A DNA stretch of 64,000 nucleotides from Robertmurraya siralis. GTDB lineage: Bacteria; Bacillota; Bacilli; Bacillales; Cytobacillaceae. The translations under genes and the position numbers were made by a program. This document shows, piece after piece, positions 45,781-55,529 of this stretch. The stretch is taken from positions 124,001-188,000 of the forward strand of contig NZ_SWLZ01000006.1 in assembly GCF_005502275.1 (NCBI RefSeq), written 5' to 3'. The notes beneath the pieces are model-generated. The model worked only from the letters and a program-made list of their open reading frames with translations, did no database searches and was not told where the DNA came from. Position 1 is the first letter of the stretch. Each line of letters opens with the position of its first letter.

Positions 45781-46587
45781 TCAAGCTTTTAACGTCTTAA
45801 TTCTCTCAGTACATTGCTCCATGGCCTTTAAAACAGCCGCGCGAAAGCCGTGTTCCTCCAAAGCAGACACAGCTTCAATCGTTGCTCCTCCCGGTGTACA
45901 TACTTGATCCTTAAGCTCCCCTGGGTGAAGTCCTGTTTCGAGGACCATTTTTGCTGCACCTAACACCGCTTGTGCAGCGAATTTATACGCTTGCTCTCTT
46001 GGAATTCCATTCTTTACTCCCCCATCTGCTAAAGCCTCTATAAACATAAAGACATATGCCGGAGAAGAACCGCTTACTGCCGGAATACTGTCCATTAGCT
46101 CTTCTTGAATAATCTCTGCTTGTCCGAAAGAACGAAAAATCGCAAGAACATTGTCCTGCTCCTCATTGCTAACCCTTGAATTAACGCTAAGTGCACTCAT
46201 ACCTTCGCCAACAAAAGAAGGAGTATTCGGCATGGAACGAACGGCTTTGACTTGCTGGTCAAACTCGCTCTCCAACCATTGTAGCGTAATTCCCGCTGCG
46301 ATAGTAATAATGACTGCATCATCTTTTATGTCATCTTTAATTTCTTGAATAACCTCTCGATGTATGTCTGGTTTTACAGCGAGAAAAAGAAAATCAGACC
46401 AGCAGGCAACTTCTTTATTATTCATAGTCGTTTTGATCGGAAAATGATTGTTTACTGTTTTTAAAGTTTGTTCCGTTTTCGCACTAACCATTATTTGCTC
46501 CGCAGAAATTGTGCCTGATGACAAAATCCCTTTCATTATCGCCTGTGCCATTTTACCGCTGCCTATAAATCCTATCTTCTGCTTCAT
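45781..46587 (-). CDS. proC: pyrroline-5-carboxylate reductase
   Basis: This 268-residue enzyme performs the last step of proline synthesis using NADPH. It has the Rossmann motif IGFIGSGKMAQAIMKG and the ProC signature near the C-terminus (QVCTPGGATIEAVSALEEHG). PNTPSFVGEGMSAL is also typical. The ATG follows AAGGAGTT. B. subtilis has several paralogues (ProG, ProH, ProI), and which one this equals is not clear. Confidence 0.94.
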   Translation of the reverse strand: MKQKIGFIGSGKMAQAIMKGILSSGTISAEQIMVSAKTEQTLKTVNNHFPIKTTMNNKEVACWSDFLFLAVKPDIHREVIQEIKDDIKDDAVIITIAAGITLQWLESEFDQQVKAVRSMPNTPSFVGEGMSALSVNSRVSNEEQDNVLAIFRSFGQAEIIQEELMDSIPAVSGSSPAYVFMFIEALADGGVKNGIPREQAYKFAAQAVLGAAKMVLETGLHPGELKDQVCTPGGATIEAVSALEEHGFRAAVLKAMEQCTERIKTLKA

Positions 46588-46608
46588 TTTTTAACTCCTT
46601 AAGCTTTT

Positions 46609-46700
46609 GGCTATGTTACATGTCGGTGTTGATTTTTGACCTATTTTCACATGCAATGAGCCCAAAATCATTTTAACAACAATTCTATTTAACAAAGCTA
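46609..46700. repeat. dispersed intergenic repeat, copy 5
   Basis: It runs from GGCTATGTTACATGTCGGTG to TTCTATTTAACAAAGC and shares AAAATCATTTTAACAACAAT with copy 6. It lies just upstream of proC. Confidence 0.7.
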
Positions 46701-47023
46701 ACCTTTTAAATAAATATTAACCTTGTGTAGACAAAATTCCATTATCATTCTCTTTAAAAAAATCTCAAAAAACCACTTCAAGATTGTGATTCTCTTTAAC
46801 ACTATACAAAAAAATCTCTGAAAACTCCAGAGACTTCATGAGCGTGTATGGGACACGAACAATTTAAGTACGCTACTGAGATGAAATAATTGAACTTTTC
46901 GACCCTTTAAAAATTATTGGGCGAATTAATACAATTCTCTCTTACTGCTAATGGTTACATTATAATGGAAAAACGCTCTACCGGAGAATTGCCTGTATTT
47001 GATTTTTTGGTAGTTATTATTGT
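46701..47023. other. gap without a recognised gene
   Basis: AT-rich sequence. A weak open frame on the plus strand (from 46917) has no good start and is antisense to the LysM gene. An inverted AGAGATTTTTTTGTATAG / AAATCTCTGAAAACTCCAGA region might be a small hairpin. Confidence 0.35.
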
Positions 47024-47215
47024 TCAACACTGGTCCTTAAGTGTGGGAAGACAGAGGGTATCGCCTATCGTCAACTGTTTAGGATCCCGATGCTTGTTAA
47101 CCATGAAGATGGACATAATGGGGATATTCAATTCTCTGGCGATGGAACAAACGGTATCCCCTCTTTTAATTTTGTATACCTTTAATCCTCCTTGAGAATT
47201 TGTGTTATTTTCCAA
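47024..47215 (-). CDS. small LysM-domain protein
   Basis: A single LysM domain fills most of this roughly 63-residue protein (YKIKRGDTVCSIARELNIPI, then KQLTIGDTLCLP). LysM binds peptidoglycan glycans. The likely start is TTG 47215 behind GGTGGTGAT; an ATG five codons upstream is possible. No signal peptide is visible, so it may act in the mother cell or spore coat, as some LysM spore proteins do. It may also be a fragment of a larger gene. Confidence 0.65.
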   Translation of the reverse strand: MENNTNSQGGLKVYKIKRGDTVCSIARELNIPIMSIFMVNKHRDPKQLTIGDTLCLPTLKDQC

Positions 47216-47789
47216 AATGATCACCACCATAGCTTAAAGTTACTCAATACATACCCTCCAATTAAATCTTTAAACGTGGATAAGCCTAAACTTCTGTGCG
47301 ACAAATTTTTGGATTGTGTCATGGCTTAATAAAATGAGGCTGTTTAGCTTTTAGGGGCAAATTCCCTCTATGTGCATAGTTAATTTCCACTTCAGGCTGG
47401 GCCGCTTTTCACGCAGAAGTCACCGCCTTCCGTTCCAATTTTTATTTGCGTTGCTCATAATTTGAAAAAGTGGGAAACCTCAATAAGTAAAGAACATGGC
47501 TTATAAGCAAAAAAAGGAGTCCCCCCCTTCTATTCACCATAAAATAATCAAAGGACCCAAAAACTTATACAGAAGAAAAAGCTGATATCAAAAAGACGTT
47601 TCAACGACCTTTTGACACAGCTTCTATTTCTATCATTAACAAACGATTTGGGTTCATTTTTTACTTTTCCGACAAAATGCTCGGGGAACAAAGCGGTCTT
47701 TCAGCTTTCTAATAGGTGGAACAAACGAGGATTTTCAAGCATAATGTTAAACCGAAAACAGCATATAGTACAATTAGTTAACTAGGAAC
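47216..47789. other. 574-bp gap with a GC-rich repeat fragment and a hairpin
   Basis: 47384-47442 is an internally deleted copy of the GC-rich repeat, with TTTCCACTTC, CCGCTTTTCACGCAG and GCCTTCCGTTCCAAT. An imperfect hairpin at 47573-47628 (GCTGATATCAAAAAGACG... CCTTTTGACACAGC) could terminate the ykn operon or be repeat debris. No gene is seen. Confidence 0.5.
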
Positions 47790-48983
47790 TTATTCATATC
47801 TTAACGCTTCAATCGGATCAAGCTTAGAAGCTTTGTTCGCCGGCAATAAACCAAAAATTATTCCAATAACCATAGAGAAGACAATGCCACCAACAACCAC
47901 TTGCCATGAGATAAGCGACGGCCACCCTGCAAAAGAGGCAACGATTCCCGAGACACCCCAGCCGAGAAGAATTCCAATCATACCTCCAATTAAAGTTAAA
48001 ATAATCGCTTCAATTAAAAACTGTGTAAGCACCTGGGTTCTTGTTGCTCCAAGCGCCATCCGTATTCCAATTTCCCTCGTCCGTTCAGTAACGGATACTA
48101 GCATAATATTCATCACGCCGATTCCGCCGACAAATAAAGAAATTCCGGCAATACTACCAATGATGATCGTCATAATTCTTGTAATTTGCCCGATCCCTTC
48201 TGCCATTTCCTCCATATTGATGACCATATAGGAATCCTCTGTGTTGTGAAGCTGATTCAATTGAAAAGTTGCTTTTTCGGCGACTGCTTGAATATGATCA
48301 GCAGATGTCGCTTGAAGGGTCATTTGCGTAACATCATCTTTGCCGAAAACCATTTTCCAAGTATTAAAAGGAAGGTAGATATCCATGGAGCCAAAGGCAA
48401 AAAGACCTGTTGGCTTTGCAAGTACACCGATAATTTCAACCGGCTGATTACCGATGCGAATAACTTCCCCGATCGGGCTTTGTCCTTCGAAAAATTTCTC
48501 TTGCAAAGAGTAACTAATTAAAGCTGCCCTTCTCCCACTCCTAAAATCTGCTTCAGAAAATCCTTGACCCTCTTCAATCTCCAAATTATTCAAATCCATA
48601 TATGCCTGATTGATTCCAAATACCGAGCTGTCCCCCGTTTGTTCCCGATAACGGATTGAGGAATATTCGGAGCTTGAAGCAACTACCTGCTTCACTTCTG
48701 GAATTGTCTCAAGCATTCGTATATCCTCACTGGTGAAAGCTGCTTCGTACAGCACGCTTGGATTTGCCTGCAATTCTTCTTCACTTGGCTGGTAGAACAG
48801 TTCAACTGTATTTCCAGCACCTGTAATCTGCGACTTTAGAACCGCTTCACCACCTTGGCCGATAGCCACAACAATAATTACCGCACCAACACCGATAATA
48901 ATGCCAAGCATTGTTAAAACAGAGCGGAGCTTATGAGCTTTTAAAGAGCTTAAAGCCATTTTAATATTTTCCATTAAACTCAT
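47790..48983 (-). CDS. yknZ: MacB-type ABC permease (YknZ-like)
   Basis: This 397-residue permease has an N-terminal span, a large extracellular domain (about residues 45-270) and three C-terminal spans. The FtsX/MacB motif VTERTREIGIRMALGA lies near residue 305. It forms an efflux pump with YknY (ATPase), YknX (fusion protein) and YknW. In B. subtilis YknWXYZ protects cells from the SdpC toxin. It follows yknY by five bases. No sdp genes are in this window. Confidence 0.92.
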   Translation of the reverse strand: MSLMENIKMALSSLKAHKLRSVLTMLGIIIGVGAVIIVVAIGQGGEAVLKSQITGAGNTVELFYQPSEEELQANPSVLYEAAFTSEDIRMLETIPEVKQVVASSSEYSSIRYREQTGDSSVFGINQAYMDLNNLEIEEGQGFSEADFRSGRRAALISYSLQEKFFEGQSPIGEVIRIGNQPVEIIGVLAKPTGLFAFGSMDIYLPFNTWKMVFGKDDVTQMTLQATSADHIQAVAEKATFQLNQLHNTEDSYMVINMEEMAEGIGQITRIMTIIIGSIAGISLFVGGIGVMNIMLVSVTERTREIGIRMALGATRTQVLTQFLIEAIILTLIGGMIGILLGWGVSGIVASFAGWPSLISWQVVVGGIVFSMVIGIIFGLLPANKASKLDPIEALRYE

Positions 48984-48988
48984 TGCTC

Positions 48989-49666
48989 CTACCTCCTCCC
49001 GTCGTTGGCAACAATTTCACCATCACGAACAGTGATCGTACGATTCGTATAGTCGGCAATTTCTGGTTCATGCGTTACTAATACAACGGTGGTACCTTCC
49101 TCATTTAATTTCACAAATTGCTCCATGATCGAGATACTCGTCTTCGTATCAAGAGCTCCTGTCGGCTCATCTGCTAGAATAATTTGCGGTTGATTGACAA
49201 TCGCTCGAGCAATTGCCACACGTTGCTTTTGTCCCCCTGATAAAGCATTAGGTAAATGCTCCATCCTGTCGCTAAGACCGACTTTTCGAAGAGCCTCTGC
49301 TGCTCGTTCAAGCCTTTCTCTTTTCCCAATCCCATTATAGATCATGGGTAGTTCTACATTACGAAGTGCAGTTAATCTTGGTAATAATTGAAACTGTTGA
49401 AACACAAAACCGATAGATTGATTTCGAACGCGTGCCAAAGCGGTATCCTCATAATCGGAGATATTTTCACCGTTAAGCAAATATTGTCCACTCGTTTGCT
49501 TATCGAGACAGCCGATAATATTCATTAAGGTGGACTTTCCAGAGCCTGATGGACCCATAATTGCAGTGAATTCTCCCTCTTCAATTGTAAGTCGGATTGA
49601 TTTCAAAACATCGATTTGTTCCTTCCCGACCGTATACGTTTTTCTTATATCCCTTAACTCAATCAT
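48989..49666 (-). CDS. yknY: ABC ATPase (YknY-like)
   Basis: This 225-residue MacB-class ATPase has Walker A GPSGSGKST, signature LSGGQKQRVAIARA and Walker B IILADEPTGALD. The ATG overlaps the yknX stop by 4 bp. It energises the YknXYZ efflux complex at the cytoplasmic face. Confidence 0.93.
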   Translation of the reverse strand: MIELRDIRKTYTVGKEQIDVLKSIRLTIEEGEFTAIMGPSGSGKSTLMNIIGCLDKQTSGQYLLNGENISDYEDTALARVRNQSIGFVFQQFQLLPRLTALRNVELPMIYNGIGKRERLERAAEALRKVGLSDRMEHLPNALSGGQKQRVAIARAIVNQPQIILADEPTGALDTKTSISIMEQFVKLNEEGTTVVLVTHEPEIADYTNRTITVRDGEIVANDGRR

Positions 49667-50784
49667 TCGACAGCCACTTCCATCCCATCACCTACTTTAT
49701 CTGACGGGTTCAATACAATCATGTCTTCATCGCTAAGACCCTCAACGATTTCCATTCGCTCACCAGAAGTAATACCAATTTCAACCTCTTGTTTATGGGC
49801 AATGCCATCATTTACGAGATAAACAAAGGCTTTATCATTCTCATAAATAATCGCTTCAGAGGAAATGACCAATCCTTCCTTTTCTTCTGTCTCAATTTCC
49901 ATAATCAGTTGAAAGCCAGGTTTGAGTTCTATCCCTCCGTCGATCTGAACGATAATTGGAAACTGTACTGCTTGATTCTCCAGCGGATTTCCCAGACCTG
50001 TACTCTGTGGAACACTTGCAACATCTATGACTTCTCCCTGCCATTCTTCATTTGGGAGAACATCTGATTTTACGATCACCTTTTGTCCCTTGCTCACCTT
50101 TAACACATCATATTCCGATAAAAAACCAGTGGCGATCATACTATGTAAGCTGCCGACTTGAACAAGCGGCATTTGAACTTCTGTTACAAGTTCTGTCGTT
50201 TTCTCATTTACTGCTAGAACAATCCCCTCTACCAAACTAGTAAGTTCAAAATCTTTTTCTCTCTCTTCAAGAGCTTCTTTTTGTAAAAGGGTTTGCTTCA
50301 ATTCTAAATTTGCAAGTTTTATTTCCATTTCAATTTGGTCATATTCAGGAGCCAATTGCTTTTCCGCTTCTTTTTTACCGACTTGCTCGGAGAGCTCCTT
50401 TTTCCTACTATCAAGATGTTCTTTTTGCTTTTGTAATTGATTGATCCGTAAGTATCCGGTTTCAATGGATATTTTATTCTGTTCGATTTCAAAACTGAGT
50501 TGAGAATCATCAAATCTAACCAGTACATCGCCTTTTTTAACCTGTTGCCCTACTTCTACGAGAATTTCTTCAACCTGCCCAAGCTCAGGAGAAGGAAACA
50601 CAAGCTGTTCCTCCTGAAGCTCTAAAGTCCCTGGCACCATTAATGAGGACGAAATTTTTTCTTGTTTTACTTCCATTACCTCGACAGCAAGCGGCTTAGC
50701 AAAAGCTGTTCGATAAACACTTACTCCTACCATTAAGATGATTAAAGTGGCAACACCTATGCCAATCCAGATTTTCTTTTTCAT
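49663..50784 (-). CDS. yknX: efflux membrane-fusion protein (YknX-like)
   Basis: This 373-residue protein has one N-terminal membrane anchor (residues 4-24), a lipoyl-like domain (LGQVEEILVEVGQQVKKGDV), a long coiled coil (about residues 105-195) and beta-barrel regions. This is the layout of Gram-positive MFP proteins. It bridges the YknYZ pump to substrates outside the cell. It overlaps yknW by one base and yknY by four. Confidence 0.92.
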   Translation of the reverse strand: MKKKIWIGIGVATLIILMVGVSVYRTAFAKPLAVEVMEVKQEKISSSLMVPGTLELQEEQLVFPSPELGQVEEILVEVGQQVKKGDVLVRFDDSQLSFEIEQNKISIETGYLRINQLQKQKEHLDSRKKELSEQVGKKEAEKQLAPEYDQIEMEIKLANLELKQTLLQKEALEEREKDFELTSLVEGIVLAVNEKTTELVTEVQMPLVQVGSLHSMIATGFLSEYDVLKVSKGQKVIVKSDVLPNEEWQGEVIDVASVPQSTGLGNPLENQAVQFPIIVQIDGGIELKPGFQLIMEIETEEKEGLVISSEAIIYENDKAFVYLVNDGIAHKQEVEIGITSGERMEIVEGLSDEDMIVLNPSDKVGDGMEVAVE

Positions 50785-51452
50785 TATAATCCAGCTATCC
50801 CTTCAAGAACTCCTCCAAATAGGGCAAAACCTAACGAAATAACAAAGAAGATAACGGCGATAAGCGATGAAGCAGTTTTCGACAATTGACCTACTTTATG
50901 CAGTCCAATAGCAGTCAAAATTAAAGTCCAGATTGAAAATACTTCAAATGATGCAAGAACAGTGGAATCACTATTAAATAAACTTCCTAAACTTGTCACA
51001 TAAATACTAGTATCTCCACCAATGCTTATTTGAATAAGGGTATTCAAAAGCATTCCTACTGCTCCAATCAACGCAATATACGTATTCATCGAGAAGATCT
51101 GCTTAAATGTCACATTTTTCCCAGCAATTTTAACAATGATTAATTGAATTACAGCTGAGATAAGTATCCCTACTAAGGCAACTATAAATACTGATACAAC
51201 CGTTATCGTTTTTGTGAAGCCGAGGATTTGTTCCGCGTCTGCTAACGAAATAGTCCCTGATACAACAAGATCTTCGGCTGTGATGTTCGATGCCAAAATT
51301 GTCGAACCAATAATGTAAAGAAGTACGATAATTCCTAAAGCTCCCCAAATGCGAGGGTTTTCACGTATTTTTTCAAGCTGCTCCCCGGGGCTCCAAAACA
51401 TTCCTAGTAGAGAAGGCTTTCCGTCCTTACCTGTAGTAATCTCTTTTTCCAT
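50784..51452 (-). CDS. yknW: Yip1-domain membrane protein (YknW-like)
   Basis: This 222-residue protein begins with a soluble segment (SPGEQLEKIRENPRIWG) then five hydrophobic stretches; this is a Yip1-domain protein. B. subtilis YknW is first gene of yknWXYZ and helps assemble the pump. The ATG has weak GGGG sequence upstream. The gene order and overlaps confirm the identity. Confidence 0.9.
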   Translation of the reverse strand: MEKEITTGKDGKPSLLGMFWSPGEQLEKIRENPRIWGALGIIVLLYIIGSTILASNITAEDLVVSGTISLADAEQILGFTKTITVVSVFIVALVGILISAVIQLIIVKIAGKNVTFKQIFSMNTYIALIGAVGMLLNTLIQISIGGDTSIYVTSLGSLFNSDSTVLASFEVFSIWTLILTAIGLHKVGQLSKTASSLIAVIFFVISLGFALFGGVLEGIAGL

Positions 51453-51522
51453 AATGAAACACCCCTAAAAATTATTTGTTCTTAATAACTTTTACGGGGT
51501 GCTTTGGAAAAAGTTTCATATA

Positions 51523-52509
51523 TTATTTTAAATCACTAGGGTAAACGACTCCCATTTGCTTTCTAGCTTCATCGAGAATTTCCATCACCAATTGTGATGT
51601 CTCAAATGTATTAATGTTTGATTCATATTTCCTATTTTTAAGAAGCTCAATAAATTCTTTCGTTTCATAATACATTGGATGATTCGTTTGCTCAACGGCA
51701 ATATCTTCTACCCGTCCATCACGATAGCGAATTTCCACATCCTCTGGAGGATTTAATTTATCTAGTACAATGCTTCCTTCTTCTCCTTGTATTTCAGAAG
51801 GCAAATAAGAATTCGTTATTTTTGAAAAAAGGACAACGACATCCTTATCATCGTATTGTAAAAGTAGGCTTCCTTCTGCATCCACACCACTCTCGAGTAA
51901 GAATCCACTCGCCTTTACTTCATTCGGCTTTCCAAACAAATAAACGGCAGGGTAGAGACAATAGATCCCAATATCCACGAGAGAACCATTTGAAAATTCT
52001 GGCTTAAATGCATTAAGGATTGTTCCTTCTTTATAGGCGTCATAGCGAGAAGAGTATTGGCAATAGCTTGCGACATATCGCCTTACTGGCCCGATCTTAT
52101 GTAAATTCTTCTTAACCTCTTGAAAATTCGGCAAGAAGGTCGTCTTTAATGCTTCCATTAACAGCACATTATGTTTTCTGGCTGTTGCGATCATCTTTTC
52201 GACCTCGCGTACATTTGACGCCAATGGTTTTTCACAAAGAACATGCTTCTTTTTTTCCATCAATACAATTGCCTGCTCCGCATGGAGGGAATTTGGACTT
52301 GCAATATAGACGGCATCAAGTTCATCACTATTTGCCATATCCTCAAGTCTCGTAAACGTAAGCTCCACTCCATATTTTTCGGCGAACTCCCTTGCCCTTT
52401 CTTCCGTCCTTGAATAGACAGCCACAAGCTTAAAATCCGGATGTTCACTTGCTGCACTTATAAATGAATCTGTAATCCAATTCGTTCCAATCACACCAAA
52501 ACGGATCAT
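51523..52509 (-). CDS. Gfo/Idh/MocA-family oxidoreductase
   Basis: This 328-residue NAD(P)-dependent dehydrogenase has a Rossmann start (IRFGVIGTNWITDSFI), the family motif CEKPLASNVREVEKM and a C-terminal alpha/beta domain (FSNGSLVDIGIYCLYPAVYLFG). Members oxidise or epimerise sugars or similar alcohols. The ATG follows GAGGAGGGC. It stands alone between yknW and a divergent aldo/keto reductase. The substrate is unknown. Confidence 0.88.
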   Translation of the reverse strand: MIRFGVIGTNWITDSFISAASEHPDFKLVAVYSRTEERAREFAEKYGVELTFTRLEDMANSDELDAVYIASPNSLHAEQAIVLMEKKKHVLCEKPLASNVREVEKMIATARKHNVLLMEALKTTFLPNFQEVKKNLHKIGPVRRYVASYCQYSSRYDAYKEGTILNAFKPEFSNGSLVDIGIYCLYPAVYLFGKPNEVKASGFLLESGVDAEGSLLLQYDDKDVVVLFSKITNSYLPSEIQGEEGSIVLDKLNPPEDVEIRYRDGRVEDIAVEQTNHPMYYETKEFIELLKNRKYESNINTFETSQLVMEILDEARKQMGVVYPSDLK

Positions 52510-52629
52510 TAATAAGCCCTCCTCGTATTCTTTTTAACTAAAGTGAATGAGATCGTTACCCGTATATTGTAACTGAAAAGAGGAATATGAGAAAATAAAT
52601 ATATTCTAACTTATTTAGGAGGAAGGAAA

Positions 52630-53463
52630 ATGGTTAAAAACATTCAGAGCACAGTTACCCTACATAATGGTGTCGAAATGCCTTGGTTTGGCTTGGGAGT
52701 TTATAAGGTGACAGATGAATCTGAAATTGTAGATGTCGTTGCTGCTGCTCTAAATTACGGCTATAGACATATCGATACCGCTTCTTTCTATCAAAATGAA
52801 GAGGGAGTCGGCAAAGGAATTCGAAAATCAGAGGTACCACGGGAAGACATTTTTGTCACTTCAAAGGTCTGGAATGATGAACAGGGCTACGACGAAACAC
52901 TTGAAGCCTTTGAAAACAGTTTAAGAAGGCTTGAAACAACCTATTTAGACCTTTATCTCGTCCATTGGCCTGTAGCAAAAAAATACACGGAAACATGGAG
53001 AGCACTTGAAAAACTTTATACGGAAGGTCGAGTGAGAGCAATTGGAGTAAGTAATTTTCATGTTCACCATCTCCAGCATTTAATGAAAAATGCCAATATT
53101 AAACCAATGGTCAACCAAATCGAGTATCACCCCCACTTGACCCAAGGAGAGGTCCATGCTTTTTGTAAAAATGAAGGAATTCAATTGGAGGCCTGGTCCC
53201 CCCTTAAGCGTGGCATCTTATTAAATGAACCTGTTCTTATTGAAATTGGGAAAAAGTACGGGAAAACACCTGCCCAAATTATTTTAAGATGGGATCTTCA
53301 AACAGAAGTCATTACGATCCCAAAATCCTCGAATCTAGGGCGGTTAGTTGAAAATGCGGATATCTTTGATTTTGAGTTAACTTCCGAAGACCTAAAACAA
53401 ATTAACGCTTTAAACAAAAATAAGCGGGTTGGAATGAATCCAGATGATTTGGATCAAAAATAA
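52630..53463 (+). CDS. aldo/keto reductase (YvgN/YtbE type)
   Basis: This 277-residue AKR5-type enzyme has GYRHIDTASFYQNEEGVG (catalytic Asp and Tyr), FVTSKVWNDEQGY (Lys), LYLVHWP (His), GVSNFHVHHLQ and TIPKSS. It reduces aldehydes and ketones such as methylglyoxal with NADPH. The RBS is TTAGGAGGAAGG. It is divergent from the Gfo/Idh gene. Confidence 0.92.
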   Translation: MVKNIQSTVTLHNGVEMPWFGLGVYKVTDESEIVDVVAAALNYGYRHIDTASFYQNEEGVGKGIRKSEVPREDIFVTSKVWNDEQGYDETLEAFENSLRRLETTYLDLYLVHWPVAKKYTETWRALEKLYTEGRVRAIGVSNFHVHHLQHLMKNANIKPMVNQIEYHPHLTQGEVHAFCKNEGIQLEAWSPLKRGILLNEPVLIEIGKKYGKTPAQIILRWDLQTEVITIPKSSNLGRLVENADIFDFELTSEDLKQINALNKNKRVGMNPDDLDQK

Positions 53464-53486
53464 ACCTTAGCAAACTCGCTAAGGTT
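53464..53486. terminator. bidirectional terminator after the aldo/keto reductase
   Basis: ACCTTAGC and GCTAAGGT pair around AAACTC, and the next gene is convergent. Confidence 0.78.
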
Positions 53487-53491
53487 CTCAT

Positions 53492-53596
53492 TTATTTCTT
53501 AACTGTTAATAATTTACGTCCACAAGCACAAATACTAGAATGTTTTAGCTGAACCATTTCTTGTTGACAAGTTTCACAGATTTTCTTAACCATCAT
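53492..53596 (-). CDS. 34-residue zinc-ribbon mini-protein
   Basis: This ORF begins MMVKKICETCQQ and ends SSICACGRKLLTVKK. Four cysteines in CxxC...CxC form a compact zinc-binding knuckle. The RBS AAAGGAGTTGAAC is strong. It lies between convergent and same-strand genes with its own space. I do not recognise a name, but the four-cysteine pattern and RBS make a real gene likely. Confidence 0.7.
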   Translation of the reverse strand: MMVKKICETCQQEMVQLKHSSICACGRKLLTVKK

Positions 53597-53707
53597 GTTC
53601 AACTCCTTTGAACCGAATATTCTATATAAAATTTAGTTATTTTTTATCTCTTATTAGAATTATATCAACCTAGAAATTAAAGTCAATATTTATTTAAAAT
53701 AATTATA

Positions 53708-53743
53708 AATAAGAGAGTGGCTTAACTGAGCTACTCTCTTATT
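53708..53743 (-). terminator. terminator after the Nudix gene
   Basis: ATAAGAGAGTGGC and GCTACTCTCTTAT pair around TTAACTGA and overlap the Nudix stop. Confidence 0.82.
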
Positions 53744-54348
53744 AATGTCAAAAAATGAGTTAGGATTCTCGCCGTTAATCCCCATATAACCTTGTCTTCA
53801 AAATAATAAAAACACTCCTCCATCCCTTTCGCTTGCCAATTATATTTTTTTCCACCAACAATTTTTTCATATGGGAATGATTGATCAGGAACTGGCTTGA
53901 AGTGAATTTGATGAATATCAGGCTTTACCTGCTGAAGAAAAGATAATGGAACCGTAAATACCTCTGCAACTTCTGCTTTATTGATTGAAAACGAGGCACT
54001 GTCTTTAATTAAACCTACAAACGGGTATATGATGCTTCCAAATGGATTAACTAAAAAGTCTAAAGGAAAAACATGTTCAATACAATCTTTTGTAATTCCG
54101 AGCTCTTCAATAGTTTCACGAATCGCCGTTTCTTTTTCTGTTGCATCGCTTTGGTCGACCCTTCCCCCTGGAAAGCAGATTTCCCCGGGCTGCCTCCGCA
54201 ACTCATAAGCACGCACTTCAAATAAAATATGAGGCTCGTTATGTTGCTCAATGATGGGGAGCAATACGGCATAGTTAGAATATTTATCCCTTCCTAATAT
54301 CCCAGGCTTACGATCTTGGAAAATTTCTTTAAGTTTGTATTTATCCAT
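53731..54348 (-). CDS. Nudix hydrolase, CoA pyrophosphatase-like
   Basis: This 205-residue Nudix protein has the box GGRVDQSDATEKETAIRE then TIEELG, with the catalytic Glu residues. The upstream QPGEICFPGGRVD-type segment (RRQPGEICFPGG) is typical of NudL/YeaB CoA pyrophosphatases. It probably hydrolyses CoA or its oxidised forms. The ATG is followed by DKYKLKEIFQDRKPG. It stands alone. Confidence 0.88.
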   Translation of the reverse strand: MDKYKLKEIFQDRKPGILGRDKYSNYAVLLPIIEQHNEPHILFEVRAYELRRQPGEICFPGGRVDQSDATEKETAIRETIEELGITKDCIEHVFPLDFLVNPFGSIIYPFVGLIKDSASFSINKAEVAEVFTVPLSFLQQVKPDIHQIHFKPVPDQSFPYEKIVGGKKYNWQAKGMEECFYYFEDKVIWGLTARILTHFLTLIRE

Positions 54349-54431
54349 AAATCCCCCTTAGTAAATTCCGATATTATTTCTATTATATCCTCAACTGCAA
54401 TTGTTCTTAAAGCCTGTTTTTTCGCAACATA

Positions 54432-54460
54432 AAAAGACTACAGTCTCATGCAGTCTTTTT
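54432..54460 (-). terminator. hairpin downstream of speD
   Basis: AAAAAGACT and AGTCTTTTT pair around GCATGAGACTGT. It lies 120 bp past the speD stop on the minus strand. Confidence 0.65.
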
Positions 54461-54583
54461 ATGCTTGAAGTTTGAGTTCAAGGTAACTGCTCGGCTTGTA
54501 TTTAGAACAGACCTTGGACAATATTGCTTTTTCCAACCAGCTTTCTATTTAACCTTACAATGAGAATTCGTTTTTAAGATCCA

Positions 54584-55393
54584 TTAATCAGTGATAATTT
54601 TTCCATAAAAGATTTCATCCATCTCTGTCACAAGCTTTTCAGTTATTTCTTCCTCTTCTTCTGCCGATAAATCTGCTTTAGATTGGTGAAACAAATAATT
54701 AGCCAGATCAAATTCTTTTAATTTACATTTCGTATGAAAAATATTTTCTTGATACACATTGACATCAATCATATGATAGAGCTTCTTTACTTCATCTGGA
54801 ATATAATTTTGAATGGAATTAATTTCATGATCAATAAATAATTTATGGCCAGTGATATCTCTTGTAAAACCTCTTACCCGATAATCCATCGTCATCACAT
54901 CTGTTTCGAAGGAATGAATCAGATAATTTAACGCCTTCAATGGAGATATTTCACCGCAGGTCGAAACATCAATATCTGCACGAAAAGTGCTAATCCCCTC
55001 ATCAGGATGCGACTCAGGATATGTATGAACAGTAATATGACTTTTATCCATTTGAGCGACGACTGAACCAGGAATCGGACCCGGAGATTCTTCAAATGCT
55101 TCAGTTTCTGCCTCATCAACAGGACCTTCTGAAACAAGGATTGTCACGCTAGCTCCTTGCGGAATATAATCCTGCTTCGCAACATTTAAAATATGGGCGC
55201 CAATAATATCGGCTACATTTGACAAAATATTCGTTAACCGTTCAGCATTGTAAACCTCATCAATATATTCTAAATAAGCTTCCCTCTCCTCTCTCGTCTT
55301 CGTATAGCAAATGTCATACATGTTAAAGCTTAACGATTTCGTTAAATTGTTAAATCCGTGTAGCTGGACAATTTGTCTCGGTGTTAGGTTCAT
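54584..55393 (-). CDS. speD: S-adenosylmethionine decarboxylase, E. coli-type (class 1A)
   Basis: This 269-residue proenzyme makes decarboxylated AdoMet for spermidine synthesis. It cleaves itself at Lys117-Ser118 in [15 protein letters not shown], and Ser118 becomes the pyruvoyl cofactor. Cys146 in [14 protein letters not shown] is the proton donor. Length and sequence match the long E. coli-type SpeD, not the 126-residue B. subtilis type. It stands alone, with no spermidine synthase gene nearby. Confidence 0.94.
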   Translation of the reverse strand: MNLTPRQIVQLHGFNNLTKSLSFNMYDICYTKTREEREAYLEYIDEVYNAERLTNILSNVADIIGAHILNVAKQDYIPQGASVTILVSEGPVDEAETEAFEESPGPIPGSVVAQMDKSHITVHTYPESHPDEGISTFRADIDVSTCGEISPLKALNYLIHSFETDVMTMDYRVRGFTRDITGHKLFIDHEINSIQNYIPDEVKKLYHMIDVNVYQENIFHTKCKLKEFDLANYLFHQSKADLSAEEEEEITEKLVTEMDEIFYGKIITD

Positions 55394-55529
55394 GACTAAA
55401 TCCCCTTTATATTTATGAAAAGCCCATGTTCTTATATTTTTTTGAAATCATAATATTATTCATAAAAAAATGAGAAAACCATTTTCAATTATGCTCATCT
55501 AAACTGCAAGTAGTTAAAATATAGATTCT

